DNA of 64,000 nt, taken from contig NZ_JAPEPJ010000001.1 in assembly GCF_026340255.1 (NCBI RefSeq), positions 372,001-436,000 of the forward strand. The letters run 5' to 3'. The notes beneath the pieces are model-generated. The model worked only from the letters and a program-made list of their open reading frames with translations. It made no database searches and was not told the origin of the DNA. The stretch comes from Streptomyces sp. NBC_01408. GTDB lineage: Bacteria > Actinomycetota > Actinomycetes > Streptomycetales > Streptomycetaceae. Shown here piece after piece: positions 1-9,200 of the stretch. Position 1 is the stretch's first letter; the number at the start of each line of letters is the position of its first letter. Made by a program: the position numbers and the translations under genes.

Positions 1-2
1 GT

Positions 3-371
3 TCATGCCGCGACCGGGTTCTTGCGCGGACGGCCACGCGGACGCTTGCGGGCTACGACGACACCCTGGACGAAGAGCTCGCCACCCCAGACGCCCCAGG
101 GCTCGCGGCGCTCGATCGCCCCGGCGAGGCAGGCCTCGACCAGCGGGCAGGTGCGGCAGAGCGACTTGGCGTACTCGACGTCCGCCGGGGACTCGGCGAA
201 GAAGACCTCGGGGTCGAAGGTGCGGCACGGGACGGGTACGCCGAGGTTCTCGATGGCGTCGTCGAGCGCGGTCAGCGCGGTGAGCGGGGTCAAGGTGTGG
301 TCCTCCGGGACTGCGGGCGGGGAGATCGTTTGGGTCTGCGGTACGGACGGGGCGTGCGCTTCGAGTTGCAC
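3..371 (-). CDS. wblC: WhiB7/WblC transcription factor
   Basis: Iron-sulfur WhiB-family regulator. Members of this subfamily bind the principal sigma factor and switch on intrinsic antibiotic-resistance genes. From the chosen start the protein has 122 residues: cluster cysteines C49, C72, C75 and C81, the turn EPWGVWGGE near 90-98, and the C-terminal AT-hook RPRGRPRK near 110-117. Four cysteines plus an AT-hook is diagnostic of WhiB7/WblC. I chose GTG at 371 because a GAGGAAG ribosome-binding stretch precedes it; an in-frame GTG at 443 would add 24 residues but has no Shine-Dalgarno sequence. The gene lies behind a long leader with an attenuator and next to uvrD2, as in mycobacteria. Confidence 0.93.
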   Translation of the reverse strand: MQLEAHAPSVPQTQTISPPAVPEDHTLTPLTALTALDDAIENLGVPVPCRTFDPEVFFAESPADVEYAKSLCRTCPLVEACLAGAIERREPWGVWGGELFVQGVVVARKRPRGRPRKNPVAA

Positions 372-500
372 GGTGGTTTCTTCCTCGTCTTGTTCGGCTA
401 GTCGTTCCGGCCGGTCGGCCGGGTTCGGCTGGGCTGCCTTCACACCGACTGGTTCTGCCAGTCCCGAGGCCCCTTCGCTCCGTCGTCCCCGTTCGGGGAC

Positions 501-542
501 AAACAGAAGGGCCGCGGATCCCGGGTGGGGTTCCGCGGCCCT
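501..542 (-). terminator. Transcription attenuator in the wblC leader
   Basis: A perfect 11-bp stem (arms 508-518 and 532-542) is followed on the minus strand by the T-rich run TTCTGTTTGT. This is an intrinsic terminator lying between the leader ORF and wblC. Two smaller hairpins sit just upstream in the transcript: CCTGATC/GATCAGG at 554-571, which contains the leader-ORF stop codon, and CTGGA/TCCAG at 572-585. Premature termination relieved by ribosome stalling on an upstream ORF is established for whiB7/wblC; the exact competing pairing here is inferred. Confidence 0.8.
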
Positions 543-566
543 GAAGGCGCCGGCCTGATCATGCGA

Positions 567-893
567 TCAGGCTGGATCACTCCAGGGTTCGAGCCCGCGG
601 AAGGCCCACATCAGGTGGTGCTGCTGCTTCTTCGTCTGCTTCGTCTTGGATCCGGCACCGGCTGCGGCGGCGAAGACATAGGCGCCATGCGCCCTTGCTT
701 CCGCTGCCAGTACTGCCACCGGTGCCTGGGTCGGTCGCTCATTGCGCTCGCTGACCGGAAGGATCGCCAGCAGGGCGGGGCGGTCAGCGGAAATCGCGGA
801 CACACCGGTACCCAGGAGCGAGACGGAACCGAGCAGGCAGGAAGCGTCGACCGAGCGATCGGTCATCTTGGTGAAGGTCATGAAGCTGGTCAC
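567..893 (-). CDS. Leader ORF (uORF) of wblC, 108 aa
   Basis: The GTG at 893 is preceded by a perfect AGGAGG eight bases upstream, and codon use is Streptomyces-like (mostly C/G third bases), so translation is likely. The 108-residue product starts MTSFMTFTKM, has no recognised domain, carries a lysine/glutamine-rich stretch KTKQTKKQQHH and ends WAFRGLEPWSDPA. It ends 25 bases before the attenuator stem, with its stop inside a small hairpin. Established uORF control of whiB7/wblC suggests a regulatory leader peptide; an independent small protein is the alternative. Its length is unusual for such leaders. Confidence 0.6.
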   Translation of the reverse strand: MTSFMTFTKMTDRSVDASCLLGSVSLLGTGVSAISADRPALLAILPVSERNERPTQAPVAVLAAEARAHGAYVFAAAAGAGSKTKQTKKQQHHLMWAFRGLEPWSDPA

Positions 894-1010
894 TGGTCTC
901 GCCTCCTCTCGGCGTCTCGGGGACCTGGCCCTGAGGCCTGTCCCATACGTATTCGGATAAGTACAGCACGGATCAGGGGCTTCGGAGAAGCCACCGTTTC
1001 CGTTGCTAAG

Positions 1011-1049
1011 AACCTATGGGGATTCGCTGGGCATGTGCAAACTATTTTT
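1011..1049 (-). promoter_or_regulatory. wblC promoter with WhiB7-type AT-rich box
   Basis: On the minus strand AAAAAT (1049-1044) lies three bases upstream of a -35 TTGCAC (1040-1035). An 18-bp spacer then leads to a -10 TAGGTT (1016-1011). An A/T run abutting the -35 is the established target of WhiB7-type autoregulation. The inferred start site near 1004 gives a leader of about 630 nt before wblC. Confidence 0.75.
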
Positions 1050-1060
1050 CCGACGAGTTT

Positions 1061-3229
1061 CTACGCGTCGTCAGCTTCCTCGCCGCCAGGCTCTTGACCT
1101 GCGCATATGGCCAACACCTCGGCTCCGTACCGCTCAAGCTTGCGGCCACCGACTCCAGAGATCATCGAGAGCTCCCCCGCCTCGGCGGGCGCGGCCTCCG
1201 CGATCGCCATCAGCGTCTTGTCCGTGAAGACGCAGTAGGCGGGCAGCCCCTGCTCCTTCGACTGGACCGCGCGCCAGTCCCGCAGCCGCTCGTAGAGGCC
1301 TTCGTCCATGTCGGACGGGCAGTCCTCGCAGCGCATCAGTTTCAGCTCGCCGGCCTCGGTCAGGGTCTTGCCGCAGACCCGGCACAGCACCGGGCCGCGG
1401 CGCCCGCGCTTACGGGTGCCGCGCTCGGCCGCCGGGCCGCTGCCGGGAGCCACGGAGCCCGGACGCAGCCCGTTCAGGAAGCGGCTGGGCCGTCGGGAGG
1501 CCCGGCCGCCCGGGGCCCGGGAGAGGGCCCAGGAGAGGGTCAGGTGCAGCCTTGCCCGGGTGACGCCGACGTAGAGCAGCCGGCGCTCCTCCTCGACCTG
1601 GTCGTCGGTCTTGGCGTAGGTGATCGGCATCATGCCGTCGGTGAGGCCGACGAGGAAGACGGCGTCCCACTCCAGGCCCTTCGCCGCGTGCAGCGAGGCG
1701 AGGGTGACGCCCTGGACGGTCGGGGCGTGCTGGGCGGCCTTGCGCTCGTCCAGCTCGACCGTCAGGTCCGCCAGGGTGGCGCCGGGCCGGGTCCGGGCGA
1801 AGTCCTCGGCGAGCCGGACCAGCGCGGCCAGTGATTCCCACTGGTCGCGCACGGCCCCGGAGCCGGCCGGCGGTTCGGAGGTCCAGCCGGTGGAGCTGAG
1901 CACGGCCCGGACCTGGGAGCCCAGTTCGACGACGTCTTCGAGCAGCGGGTCGTTGCCCCCGGAGCGGGCGGCTCCGCGCAGCGCGAGGATCGCCTTCTGG
2001 ACCTCCTGGCGCTCGAAGAACCGCTCGGCCCCGCGCAGCTGGTAGGGGACTCCGGCGTCGGCGAGGGCCTGCTCGTAGATCTCGGACTGGGCGTTGATGC
2101 GGTAGAGCACGGCGATCTCGCCCGCCGGGACCCCGGCCGCGATGAGGTCGCGGATCCGGCCGGCGACCCCCTCGGCTTCGGCGGGCTCGTCGGGGTACTC
2201 GGCGTAGACCGGGTCGGGGCCGGTCTCGCGCTGGGAGATCAGTTCGAGCCGGTGCTCGGCGGCGCGGCCCTTGGCCTGGTTCAGCAGGCCGTTGGCGAGG
2301 TGGACCACCTGGGGGGTGGAGCGGTAGTCGCGGACCAGCTTGACCACGGTGGCCTGCGGGTAGCGGGTGCGGAAGTTCAGCAGGTGGTCGGGGGTGGCGC
2401 CGGTGAAGGAGTAGATGGTCTGGCTGGCGTCGCCGACGACGCAGAGGCTGTCGCGCTCGCCGAGCCACAGGTCCAGCAGCCGCTGCTGGAGGGGGCTGAC
2501 GTCCTGGTACTCGTCGACCACGAAGTGCTGGTACTGGCCGCGGATCTGTTCGGCGATGTCGTAGCGGTCCTGGAGGATGCCGACCGTGAGGAGCAGCACG
2601 TCCTCGAAGTCGATCATGCCGCGGTCGCGCTTGAGCTGTTCGTACGTCCCGTAGATCTGGGCGATCTCGGCCATGTCCCGGGGGGCCTCGCGGCCCGTCT
2701 TCAGGGCCGCGGCCGGATAGTCGGCGGGCACGGTCTGGGTGACCTTGGCCCACTCGATCTCGCCGGTGACATCGCGCAGCTCGCCCCGGTCGAGGCGGAT
2801 GCGGCAGCGCGCGCCCGCCTCGGCGACGAACTGGATCTTGCGCTCCAGCAGCCGGGGCACGTCCCCGCCGACCGCCTTGGGCCAGAAGTACTGGAGCTGG
2901 CGCAGGGCGGCGGAGTGGAAGGTCCGGGCCTGGACGCCGCCCGCTCCGAGGCTGCGCAGGCGGCCGCGCATCTCTCCGGCGGCGCGGTTGGTGAAGGTGA
3001 CGGCGAGCACACTGGCCGGCATCAGCTGGCCGGACTGGACTCCGTAGGCGATGCGGTGGGTGATGGCGCGGGTCTTGCCCGTGCCCGCGCCGGCCAGCAC
3101 GCACACCGGGCCGCGCAGGGTCGTCGCGACCTCGCGCTGCTCCGGGTCCAGGCCCAGGAGCACCGCGTCGGCCGAGTCGGCGTGGTCGGGGCCGCCCGGG
3201 AAGGATGAGGAGTGCGTTGCTGCTGTCAC
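1061..3229 (-). CDS. uvrD2: UvrD2-type superfamily I DNA helicase
   Basis: A 3'-5' ATP-dependent DNA helicase of actinobacteria, probably acting in repair. About 722 residues: Walker A AGAGTGKT at 46-53, DEYQD motif II, QTIYSFTGA motif III, and VQGVTLASLHAAKGLEWD before VTRAR. After the motor come a four-cysteine element (CRVCG...CEDCP) and an HRDC-like C-terminus, the layout described for mycobacterial UvrD2. GTG at 3229 gives an N-terminus starting MTAATHSSS; longer in-frame starts upstream would add low-complexity sequence and overlap the divergent mycoredoxin region. The gene ends about 12 bases from the wblC promoter elements. Confidence 0.92.
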   Translation of the reverse strand: MTAATHSSSFPGGPDHADSADAVLLGLDPEQREVATTLRGPVCVLAGAGTGKTRAITHRIAYGVQSGQLMPASVLAVTFTNRAAGEMRGRLRSLGAGGVQARTFHSAALRQLQYFWPKAVGGDVPRLLERKIQFVAEAGARCRIRLDRGELRDVTGEIEWAKVTQTVPADYPAAALKTGREAPRDMAEIAQIYGTYEQLKRDRGMIDFEDVLLLTVGILQDRYDIAEQIRGQYQHFVVDEYQDVSPLQQRLLDLWLGERDSLCVVGDASQTIYSFTGATPDHLLNFRTRYPQATVVKLVRDYRSTPQVVHLANGLLNQAKGRAAEHRLELISQRETGPDPVYAEYPDEPAEAEGVAGRIRDLIAAGVPAGEIAVLYRINAQSEIYEQALADAGVPYQLRGAERFFERQEVQKAILALRGAARSGGNDPLLEDVVELGSQVRAVLSSTGWTSEPPAGSGAVRDQWESLAALVRLAEDFARTRPGATLADLTVELDERKAAQHAPTVQGVTLASLHAAKGLEWDAVFLVGLTDGMMPITYAKTDDQVEEERRLLYVGVTRARLHLTLSWALSRAPGGRASRRPSRFLNGLRPGSVAPGSGPAAERGTRKRGRRGPVLCRVCGKTLTEAGELKLMRCEDCPSDMDEGLYERLRDWRAVQSKEQGLPAYCVFTDKTLMAIAEAAPAEAGELSMISGVGGRKLERYGAEVLAICAGQEPGGEEADDA

Positions 3230-3410
3230 CCCGCCATGCTGCCAGGTCTCGAGTGCCGGGCGGGAAACTTGTCCACAGGCCGCACCTGTCCGTCGTACTT
3301 GACAGAGCCTGTCCGACGGACGGGCCGCCACCCCGCCCCGGGGGAATGGTGGAGCGCTCCCGTACGTTCGAGTACTCGGACCACCGAGACCCCACAGAGG
3401 AGAGCGCAGC

Positions 3411-3671
3411 ATGCAGGACACGGGTTCCGTCACGATGTACAGCACGACCTGGTGCGGCTACTGCCGTCGGCTGAAGTCCCAGATGGACCGGGAAGGCATC
3501 GCGTACAACGAGATCAACATCGAGCTGGACCCCGAGTCCGCCGCGTTCGTCGAGAAGGCCAACGGCGGCAACCAGACGGTCCCCACCGTCCTCGTGGTGT
3601 CCCCCACGGGCGGCGAGTCGGTCATGACGAACCCGAGCCTGGCCCAGGTCAAGCAGGCGCTCGCGGTCTGA
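3411..3671 (+). CDS. mrx1: Mycoredoxin (glutaredoxin-like)
   Basis: A small thiol-disulfide oxidoreductase; mycoredoxins reduce mycothiol mixed disulfides in the actinobacterial cytoplasm. The 86 residues form a glutaredoxin fold with the redox motif WCGYC (C15, C18), the cis-proline segment QTVPTV and a C-terminal helix. ATG at 3411 follows GAGGAGAG. It is divergent from uvrD2 and faces nudC; uvrD2-mycoredoxin-nudC is the mycobacterial order too. Confidence 0.93.
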   Translation: MQDTGSVTMYSTTWCGYCRRLKSQMDREGIAYNEINIELDPESAAFVEKANGGNQTVPTVLVVSPTGGESVMTNPSLAQVKQALAV

Positions 3672-3702
3672 GTGCGCCCCGCGCGGCCCGTCCGCGCACA
3701 GA

Positions 3703-3728
3703 AAGGCCCCCGCCTCGGCGGGGGCCTT
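3703..3728. terminator. Bidirectional terminator between mrx1 and nudC
   Basis: Perfect 12-bp inverted repeat AAGGCCCCCGCC / GGCGGGGGCCTT with a 2-nt loop, between the convergent mrx1 and nudC genes. It has no strong T-tract, as is usual in Streptomyces. Confidence 0.8.
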
Positions 3729-3801
3729 CTGCTGTCACGGGGCGGCGGCAGGGCGGTACGGAGGTACCGCGATGTGCCGCGATGTGCCGGTGTGACGAGG
3801 A

Positions 3802-4731
3802 TTACGCCGTCGGCCTCGGCAGCGGCTTGCCGTACCAGAGCTCGACCAGCCGGGCCGCGATGGAGATGCCCGAGGGCGCCAGCACCTCGCCCGTCTCGAT
3901 CGCCGTGCGCAGGTCGTCGCGGGAGAACCAGCGGGCCTCCTGGATCTCCTCGCCGTCCACCGTGATCTCGGAGGAGGTGGCGCGGGCGGTGAAGCCCAGC
4001 ATCAGGCTGTACGGGAACGGCCAGGGCTGGCTGGCCACGTACTCGACCTCGCCGACCTTGACGCCCGCCTCCTCCCACACCTCGCGGATGACGGACTGCT
4101 CGATCGACTCACCGGGCTCCACGAACCCGGCCAGCGTCGAGAAGCGGCCCTCCGGCCAGTGCACCTGGCGGCCCAGCAGCGCGCGGTCGTGCTCGTCGGT
4201 GACCAGCATGATCACGGCCGGGTCGGTGCGCGGGTAGTGCTCGGCCCCGCAGCCCGGGCAGCGGCGGATGTGCCCGGCGGCCGCGACCACCGTGCGCTCG
4301 CCGCAGCGGGAGCAGAAGCGGTGCATCCGCTGCCAGTTCTCCAGCGCCACGGCGTGCACCATCAGCCCGGCGTCGCGCGGGGGCAGCAGCAGCCCGGCCT
4401 CGCGCAGGCCGGCCGGGCGGGCCGACTGGTCCATCCGGCCCGGCAGCGAGTCCTTCTGGAGCGCGAAGTACCGTACGCCGTCCTCGTCGCTGCCCAGGAA
4501 GTAGCGGTGCGTCTCGGTGACCGGGGCCTCGAAGGCGGGGGTCATCACGATGGCGGTGCCGCCGTCGGGGGTGTCGTCGATCAGGACCTGGCCGCCGGAG
4601 ACGACGAAGACACGGGTCGTCGGGTGGCTCCAGGCGGCGGCGAGCCACGCCTCGTCGAGGCGGTGGTGCGCGGCGCGGTCGATTCCGCTGGGCGCGGCGA
4701 GCGAGAGAGGGCGCTCGGTTTCGGTGCTCAC
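3802..4731 (-). CDS. nudC: NADH pyrophosphatase / RNA-deNADding Nudix hydrolase
   Basis: Hydrolyses NAD(H) to NMN(H) and AMP; the family also removes NAD caps from RNA. About 309 residues: an N-terminal domain, a zinc ribbon (CSRCG...CPGCG), the Nudix box beginning GFVEPGESIEQ and continuing REVWEEAGV, and the NudC signature SQPWPFPYSLMLGF that confers NADH selectivity. GTG at 4731 (MSTETERP) has GGAAG five bases upstream; TTG at 4743 would add four residues. Convergent with mrx1. Confidence 0.93.
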   Translation of the reverse strand: MSTETERPLSLAAPSGIDRAAHHRLDEAWLAAAWSHPTTRVFVVSGGQVLIDDTPDGGTAIVMTPAFEAPVTETHRYFLGSDEDGVRYFALQKDSLPGRMDQSARPAGLREAGLLLPPRDAGLMVHAVALENWQRMHRFCSRCGERTVVAAAGHIRRCPGCGAEHYPRTDPAVIMLVTDEHDRALLGRQVHWPEGRFSTLAGFVEPGESIEQSVIREVWEEAGVKVGEVEYVASQPWPFPYSLMLGFTARATSSEITVDGEEIQEARWFSRDDLRTAIETGEVLAPSGISIAARLVELWYGKPLPRPTA

Positions 4732-4801
4732 AGGTACTTCCAACTCCCCCGGTGGTGGGACAGGCAGGCTGGGCAGGGCGGGTGCGTCTGGCGCGGGCGG
4801 G

Positions 4802-6196
4802 TCAGCGGTGGGCGGCCAGGTCGCCCCAGAGGTAGGCGGTCGTCTCGACGCCCTTGAGGAGGAGGTCCAGCTCGACCTTCTCGTTCGGCGAGTGCCAGCC
4901 GTCGGACGGGACGGAGATGCCGAGGAAGAGGACGGGGGCGTCGAGGACGTCCTGGAGGTCGGCCGCGGGTCCCGAGCCGCCCTCGCGGGTGAAGCGGACC
5001 TTCTCGCCGAAGGCGCGGCCCATGGCCCGTACGACGGACTGCAGGGCCGGGTGGTCCAGCGGGGTCAGGCAGGGGCGGGTGGGCGCGCCGAAGGTGATGC
5101 TGTGCCGGATTCCGGCCGGGACCCGGGCCGCGACCCAGTCCTTGACGACGGCCTCGACCTCGTACGGGTCCTGCCCGGACACCAGGCGGAACGACAGCTT
5201 CAGGTGGGCGGAGGCGGGCACGATGGTCTTGCCGCCGGGCCCCTGGTAGCCGCCGCCGATGCCGTTGACCTCGGCCGTCGGGCGGGCCCAGACGCGCTCC
5301 AGGGTGGAGTAGCCGGCCTCGCCGGAGGCCGCGTGGGACTTGGCCGTACGGAGCCACTCGGACTCGTCGAAGGGGAGTTCGGCGATGAGGGCGCGCTCCG
5401 CGTCGGTGAGCTCGGCGATGTTGTCGTAGAAGCCGGGGAGGGTGACCCGCCCGTCCTCGTCGTGCAGGGCCGCGACCAGGCGGGCGGCGACGGTGGCCGG
5501 ATTGGGCACGGCCCCGCCGAACGCGCCGGAGTGGATGTCCTGGTCGGGTCCGTGGAAGTCGATCTCGCAGTCGGCGACCCCGCGCATGCCGGTGCAGACG
5601 GTGGGGGTGGTCTCGGACCACATGCCGGTGTCGGAGACGATCACGACGTCGGCGGCGAGCTCGCGGGCGCGGGCCTCGACGAGGTCGCGGAAGTTCGGGG
5701 AACCGGACTCCTCCTCGCCCTCGACGATCAGCTTGAGGTTGACGGCGGGGGCGTCGGCGCCGGTGGCGGCCAGGTGGGCACGGACCCCGAGGGTGTGGAA
5801 GAACACCTGGCCCTTGTCGTCGGCGGCGCCGCGCGCGTACATCCGGCCGTCCTTGACGACCGGCTCGAACGGGTCGGTGTGCCAGCCGTCGGCGAGGGCG
5901 GCGGGCTGCACGTCGTGGTGCCCGTAGACGAGGATGGTGGGGGCGTCCGGGTCCGCGCTCGGCCAGTGCGCGAAGACGGCGGGCGCGCCCGGGGTCTCCC
6001 AGATCTCGGCGACCGGGAAGCCGGTCTCCTTGAGCTTCGCGGCGAGCCATTCGGCGCTGCGGCGTACGTCGCCCGTGTGCTCGGGCTGGGCCGAGACGGA
6101 GGGGATGCGGAGCCACTCGGCGAGGTCGTCGAGGAAGGCCGCGCGGTGGGTGTCGATGTACGTGCGGACAGCGCTGTCCGGCTGGGTGTCGCTCAT
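4802..6196 (-). CDS. M20-family metallopeptidase (dipeptidase)
   Basis: Zinc-dependent cytoplasmic peptidase related to carnosinase-type dipeptidases. About 464 residues. Metal-binding elements are visible as VYGHHDVQP, then ADDKG, EGEEESGS for the catalytic glutamate and following ligand, and SDTGMW. A dimerisation domain sits in the middle and the late ligand region includes FTREGGSGPA. ATG at 6196 begins MSDTQPDSAV. Only 10 bases separate it from adnB upstream, so it is probably cotranscribed with adnAB. The substrate cannot be read from sequence. Confidence 0.88.
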   Translation of the reverse strand: MSDTQPDSAVRTYIDTHRAAFLDDLAEWLRIPSVSAQPEHTGDVRRSAEWLAAKLKETGFPVAEIWETPGAPAVFAHWPSADPDAPTILVYGHHDVQPAALADGWHTDPFEPVVKDGRMYARGAADDKGQVFFHTLGVRAHLAATGADAPAVNLKLIVEGEEESGSPNFRDLVEARARELAADVVIVSDTGMWSETTPTVCTGMRGVADCEIDFHGPDQDIHSGAFGGAVPNPATVAARLVAALHDEDGRVTLPGFYDNIAELTDAERALIAELPFDESEWLRTAKSHAASGEAGYSTLERVWARPTAEVNGIGGGYQGPGGKTIVPASAHLKLSFRLVSGQDPYEVEAVVKDWVAARVPAGIRHSITFGAPTRPCLTPLDHPALQSVVRAMGRAFGEKVRFTREGGSGPAADLQDVLDAPVLFLGISVPSDGWHSPNEKVELDLLLKGVETTAYLWGDLAAHR

Positions 6197-6206
6197 GGCC
6201 ACGAGC

Positions 6207-9200
6207 CTAGCCGTCCGTCCGATGGGCACGTCCGGTGTCCGATTTGCCTTGGAGGATCCGCTCAAGACGGGCCCGGTCGGGCAGGTCGCGGGGGCGGATG
6301 ACGCGCCCGCTGCGGACGTGCAGGAAGGCCGCGCCGACCTGCTCCAGGGGCGTGCCGGTGGCCTCCGACCAGGCCAGCCGGTAGACGGCGAGCTGGAGGG
6401 GGTCGGCCTCGGTGGTACGGCCGGTCTTCCAGTCGACGATCTCGTACGAGCCGTCCTGGTCGCGGTACACCGCGTCGATCCGGCCCCGGATGACGCGGCC
6501 GGCGAGGGTCAGCTGGACGGGGGCCTCCATGCGGTACGGGGTCCGCTCGGCGTACGGGCTGCGCTCGAAGGCCGCCTTGAGGGAGTCCAGGTCGGCCTCG
6601 TCGGCGATCTCCTGGTCGGAGCCGGGCAGTTCGGTGGCGGGGTCCAGGACGTCGAGGAGCGGGAGCGGCAGCTCGTCGAAGCGGGACTCCACCCAGGCGT
6701 GGAAGCGGGTGCCCTGGCGCGCCGCGGGCTGGGGCGGCCTGGGCATGGGGCGGGCGAGGTCGCGGACGAAGCCCTGCTCGTCGGCGGCGAGCCGCATCAG
6801 CTGGCTGGCGGAGAGGGCGGCGGGCAGTTCGACGTCGCGCACGGCCGCGCGGGCACGGCGGAGCTCGCCTTCGAGGGCTTCGAGGTCCCGGTCCCAGGAG
6901 GCGATGGCCCGGGCCTCCTCGGGGGTGAGGGGGGTTCGGCGGGCGGGGCCGTGCGGTGGGGCTGCGCCCGTGCCGGGCCCGCCGGGGGTCGCGGCCGCGG
7001 CCCCTGCGTCGGCCTCCGGCCGCAGCTCCTCGGCGCGCGCGGGGCCTGCTGCCCCGGGCGGGGGCACGGCTGCGCCTTCGCCGCGGCCGGCGGGGGCCCA
7101 GAGGTCGGCCTCCGGCCAGAGGTCGTCGTCCAGCGGGTCGGCGGGGCCGTACGGGGCGGGCTCTTCCCCCACCCCGCCCCTTCCCGGAACCGGGGCTCCG
7201 CCCCGGAACCCGTCGGGGGTGGGGCCTGCGGCCCACAGATCGTCGGCGCCGGAGGCGGGCAGGGCCGAGCCCCGGCCCGGAGCCGGGGCTTCGCCCCGGA
7301 ACCCGTCGGGGGTGGGGCCTGCGGCCCACACGTCGGCCTCCGGCCACAGGTCGTCGGCGCCGGGGGCGGGGTGTGCGGGCCCGGACCGGAGCGCGGGCTC
7401 CTGCCACTGGTCGTCGGCGGACTGCGAGGCCGGGGTGGGGGCCGGGGGGCCGGGGTCGGGGTCGGGGTCCGGCCAGGGTTCGTCCTCGTAGGACGGGTCC
7501 TCGCAGTCCGGGGGCCAGAGGTAGGCCTCGTCCTGTGCCGGGGGCTCGGCCGGCTCCGGCTGCGCGGTCGCCAGGTAGGACTCCACCAGGGCCGCAGCCG
7601 CGCGGCGCAGGGTGAGCGAGCCGGGGTCCAGGGGCAGCGGCCAGGACCGGTCGGCCGTGGCGTCCTCGGACAGGGCCGGGTTCTCCGCGTCCGGCTCGGG
7701 CTCCTCGGCCCAGGCCTCGATCTCGCCGTACCCGGCCGCGCAGTGCTCGTACAGGGCGGTCAGGAAGGCGGACGGGCCGCGGCGCTTCTTCTGGGTCGGG
7801 CCCCACCAGTGGCCCGAGGCCAGCAGCAGGGAACGCGGCCGGGTGAAGGTCACGTACCCGAGGCGGAGTTCCTCCGTCTCCTTGTGGTCCTTCAGGGCAG
7901 CCTTGAACGACTTCAGGCCGGCCGAGGTCCAGGCCGGGTCCCCCGGGAGGGTGGGCGCGTCGCCGCGCAGGGCGTACGGGAGCACCTTCGCGTACGAGGT
8001 CCAGGCCTCCGGCGGCTTCTCCTTCGGGAAGGCCCCCGCGCACAGGTCGGGCACGACGACCACGTCCCACTCCAGGCCCTTGGACTTGTGGGCCGTCAGG
8101 ACCTTGACCGTGTTCTCCCCGCCGGGCAGGGCGTGGTCCAGCCCCTTCTCGTACTGGGCGGCCGTGCGCAGGAAGGCCAGGAAGGCCAGCAGCGAGGCCT
8201 CGCCGTCCAGTGCGGCGAAACCGGCCGCCACGCCCATGAAGTTCGACAGGGTCTCGCGGCGGCGGGCGGCCAGCGCGTGCGGGGAGGCGGACAGTTCCAC
8301 TTCCAGGCCGGTGGCGGACAGCACCCGGTGCAGCACGTCCATCAGCGGATCGGCCAGCGAGCGGCGCAGGTCGCGCAGCTCCTGGGCGAGGTGCGCGAAG
8401 CGGACCCGGGCCTCCGCGGAGAAGGGCAGGTCGTCCGGGGACTGTCCGGCGCCGTCGAGGAAGGTCTCCAGGGCGTCGGCCAGGGACACGATCTCCGCCG
8501 GGTCCACCCCTTCGACGGCCGCGGCGAGCCGTTCGTCGGCGTCCGCCGCGTCGGCCGGGGAACGGCCGATCAGGAGCCGGGCCCGGCGGCCCAGCAGGGC
8601 CAGGTCGCGGGCGCCGATCCGCCAGCGCGGGCCGATGAGGAGGCGGACGAGGGAGGCGTTGGCCCCGGGGTCCTGGAGGACCTCGCAGACGGCGACGAGG
8701 TCCGCGACCTCCGGCAGGTGCAGCAGCCCGGACAGGCCGACGACCTCCACCGGTACGTCCCGGGCCACCAGCACGGCCTGGATCCGCGCGAAGTCCCCGG
8801 CGGACCGGCACAGAACGGCGATCTCCCGCGGCTCCGTCCCGGTGCGGACCAGGTGGGCGACCGAGTCGGCGAGCCACTCCAGCTCTTCGGCGTGCGTCGG
8901 GAGCAGGGCGCACCGTACCGAGCCGGCGCCCTCCGCGCCGGGCGCCGGGCGCAGCGCCTCCACCCCTTCGTGCATGGCGCGCAGCGGGGCGGCGAGTCCG
9001 TTGGCCAGGTCCAGGAGGCGGCCGCCGCTGCGCCGGTTCTCGCTGAGCGACAGGCGGGTGGCCGGGGTGCCGTCGGCGTGCGGGAAGTGCTCGGGGAAGT
9101 CGTCGAGGTTGGCCACGGAGGCGCCGCGCCAGCCGTAGATGGCCTGGCAGGGGTCGCCGACGGCGGTCACGGCGTGTCCGCTGCCCGCGCCGAAGAGCCC

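Noticed and set aside
580..600. Sequence like a tRNA T-arm (GGTTCGAGCCC)
   Set aside because: It is part of the translated wblC leader ORF and no cloverleaf stems surround it; a similar match at 42.1 kb is inside the lipoprotein gene.
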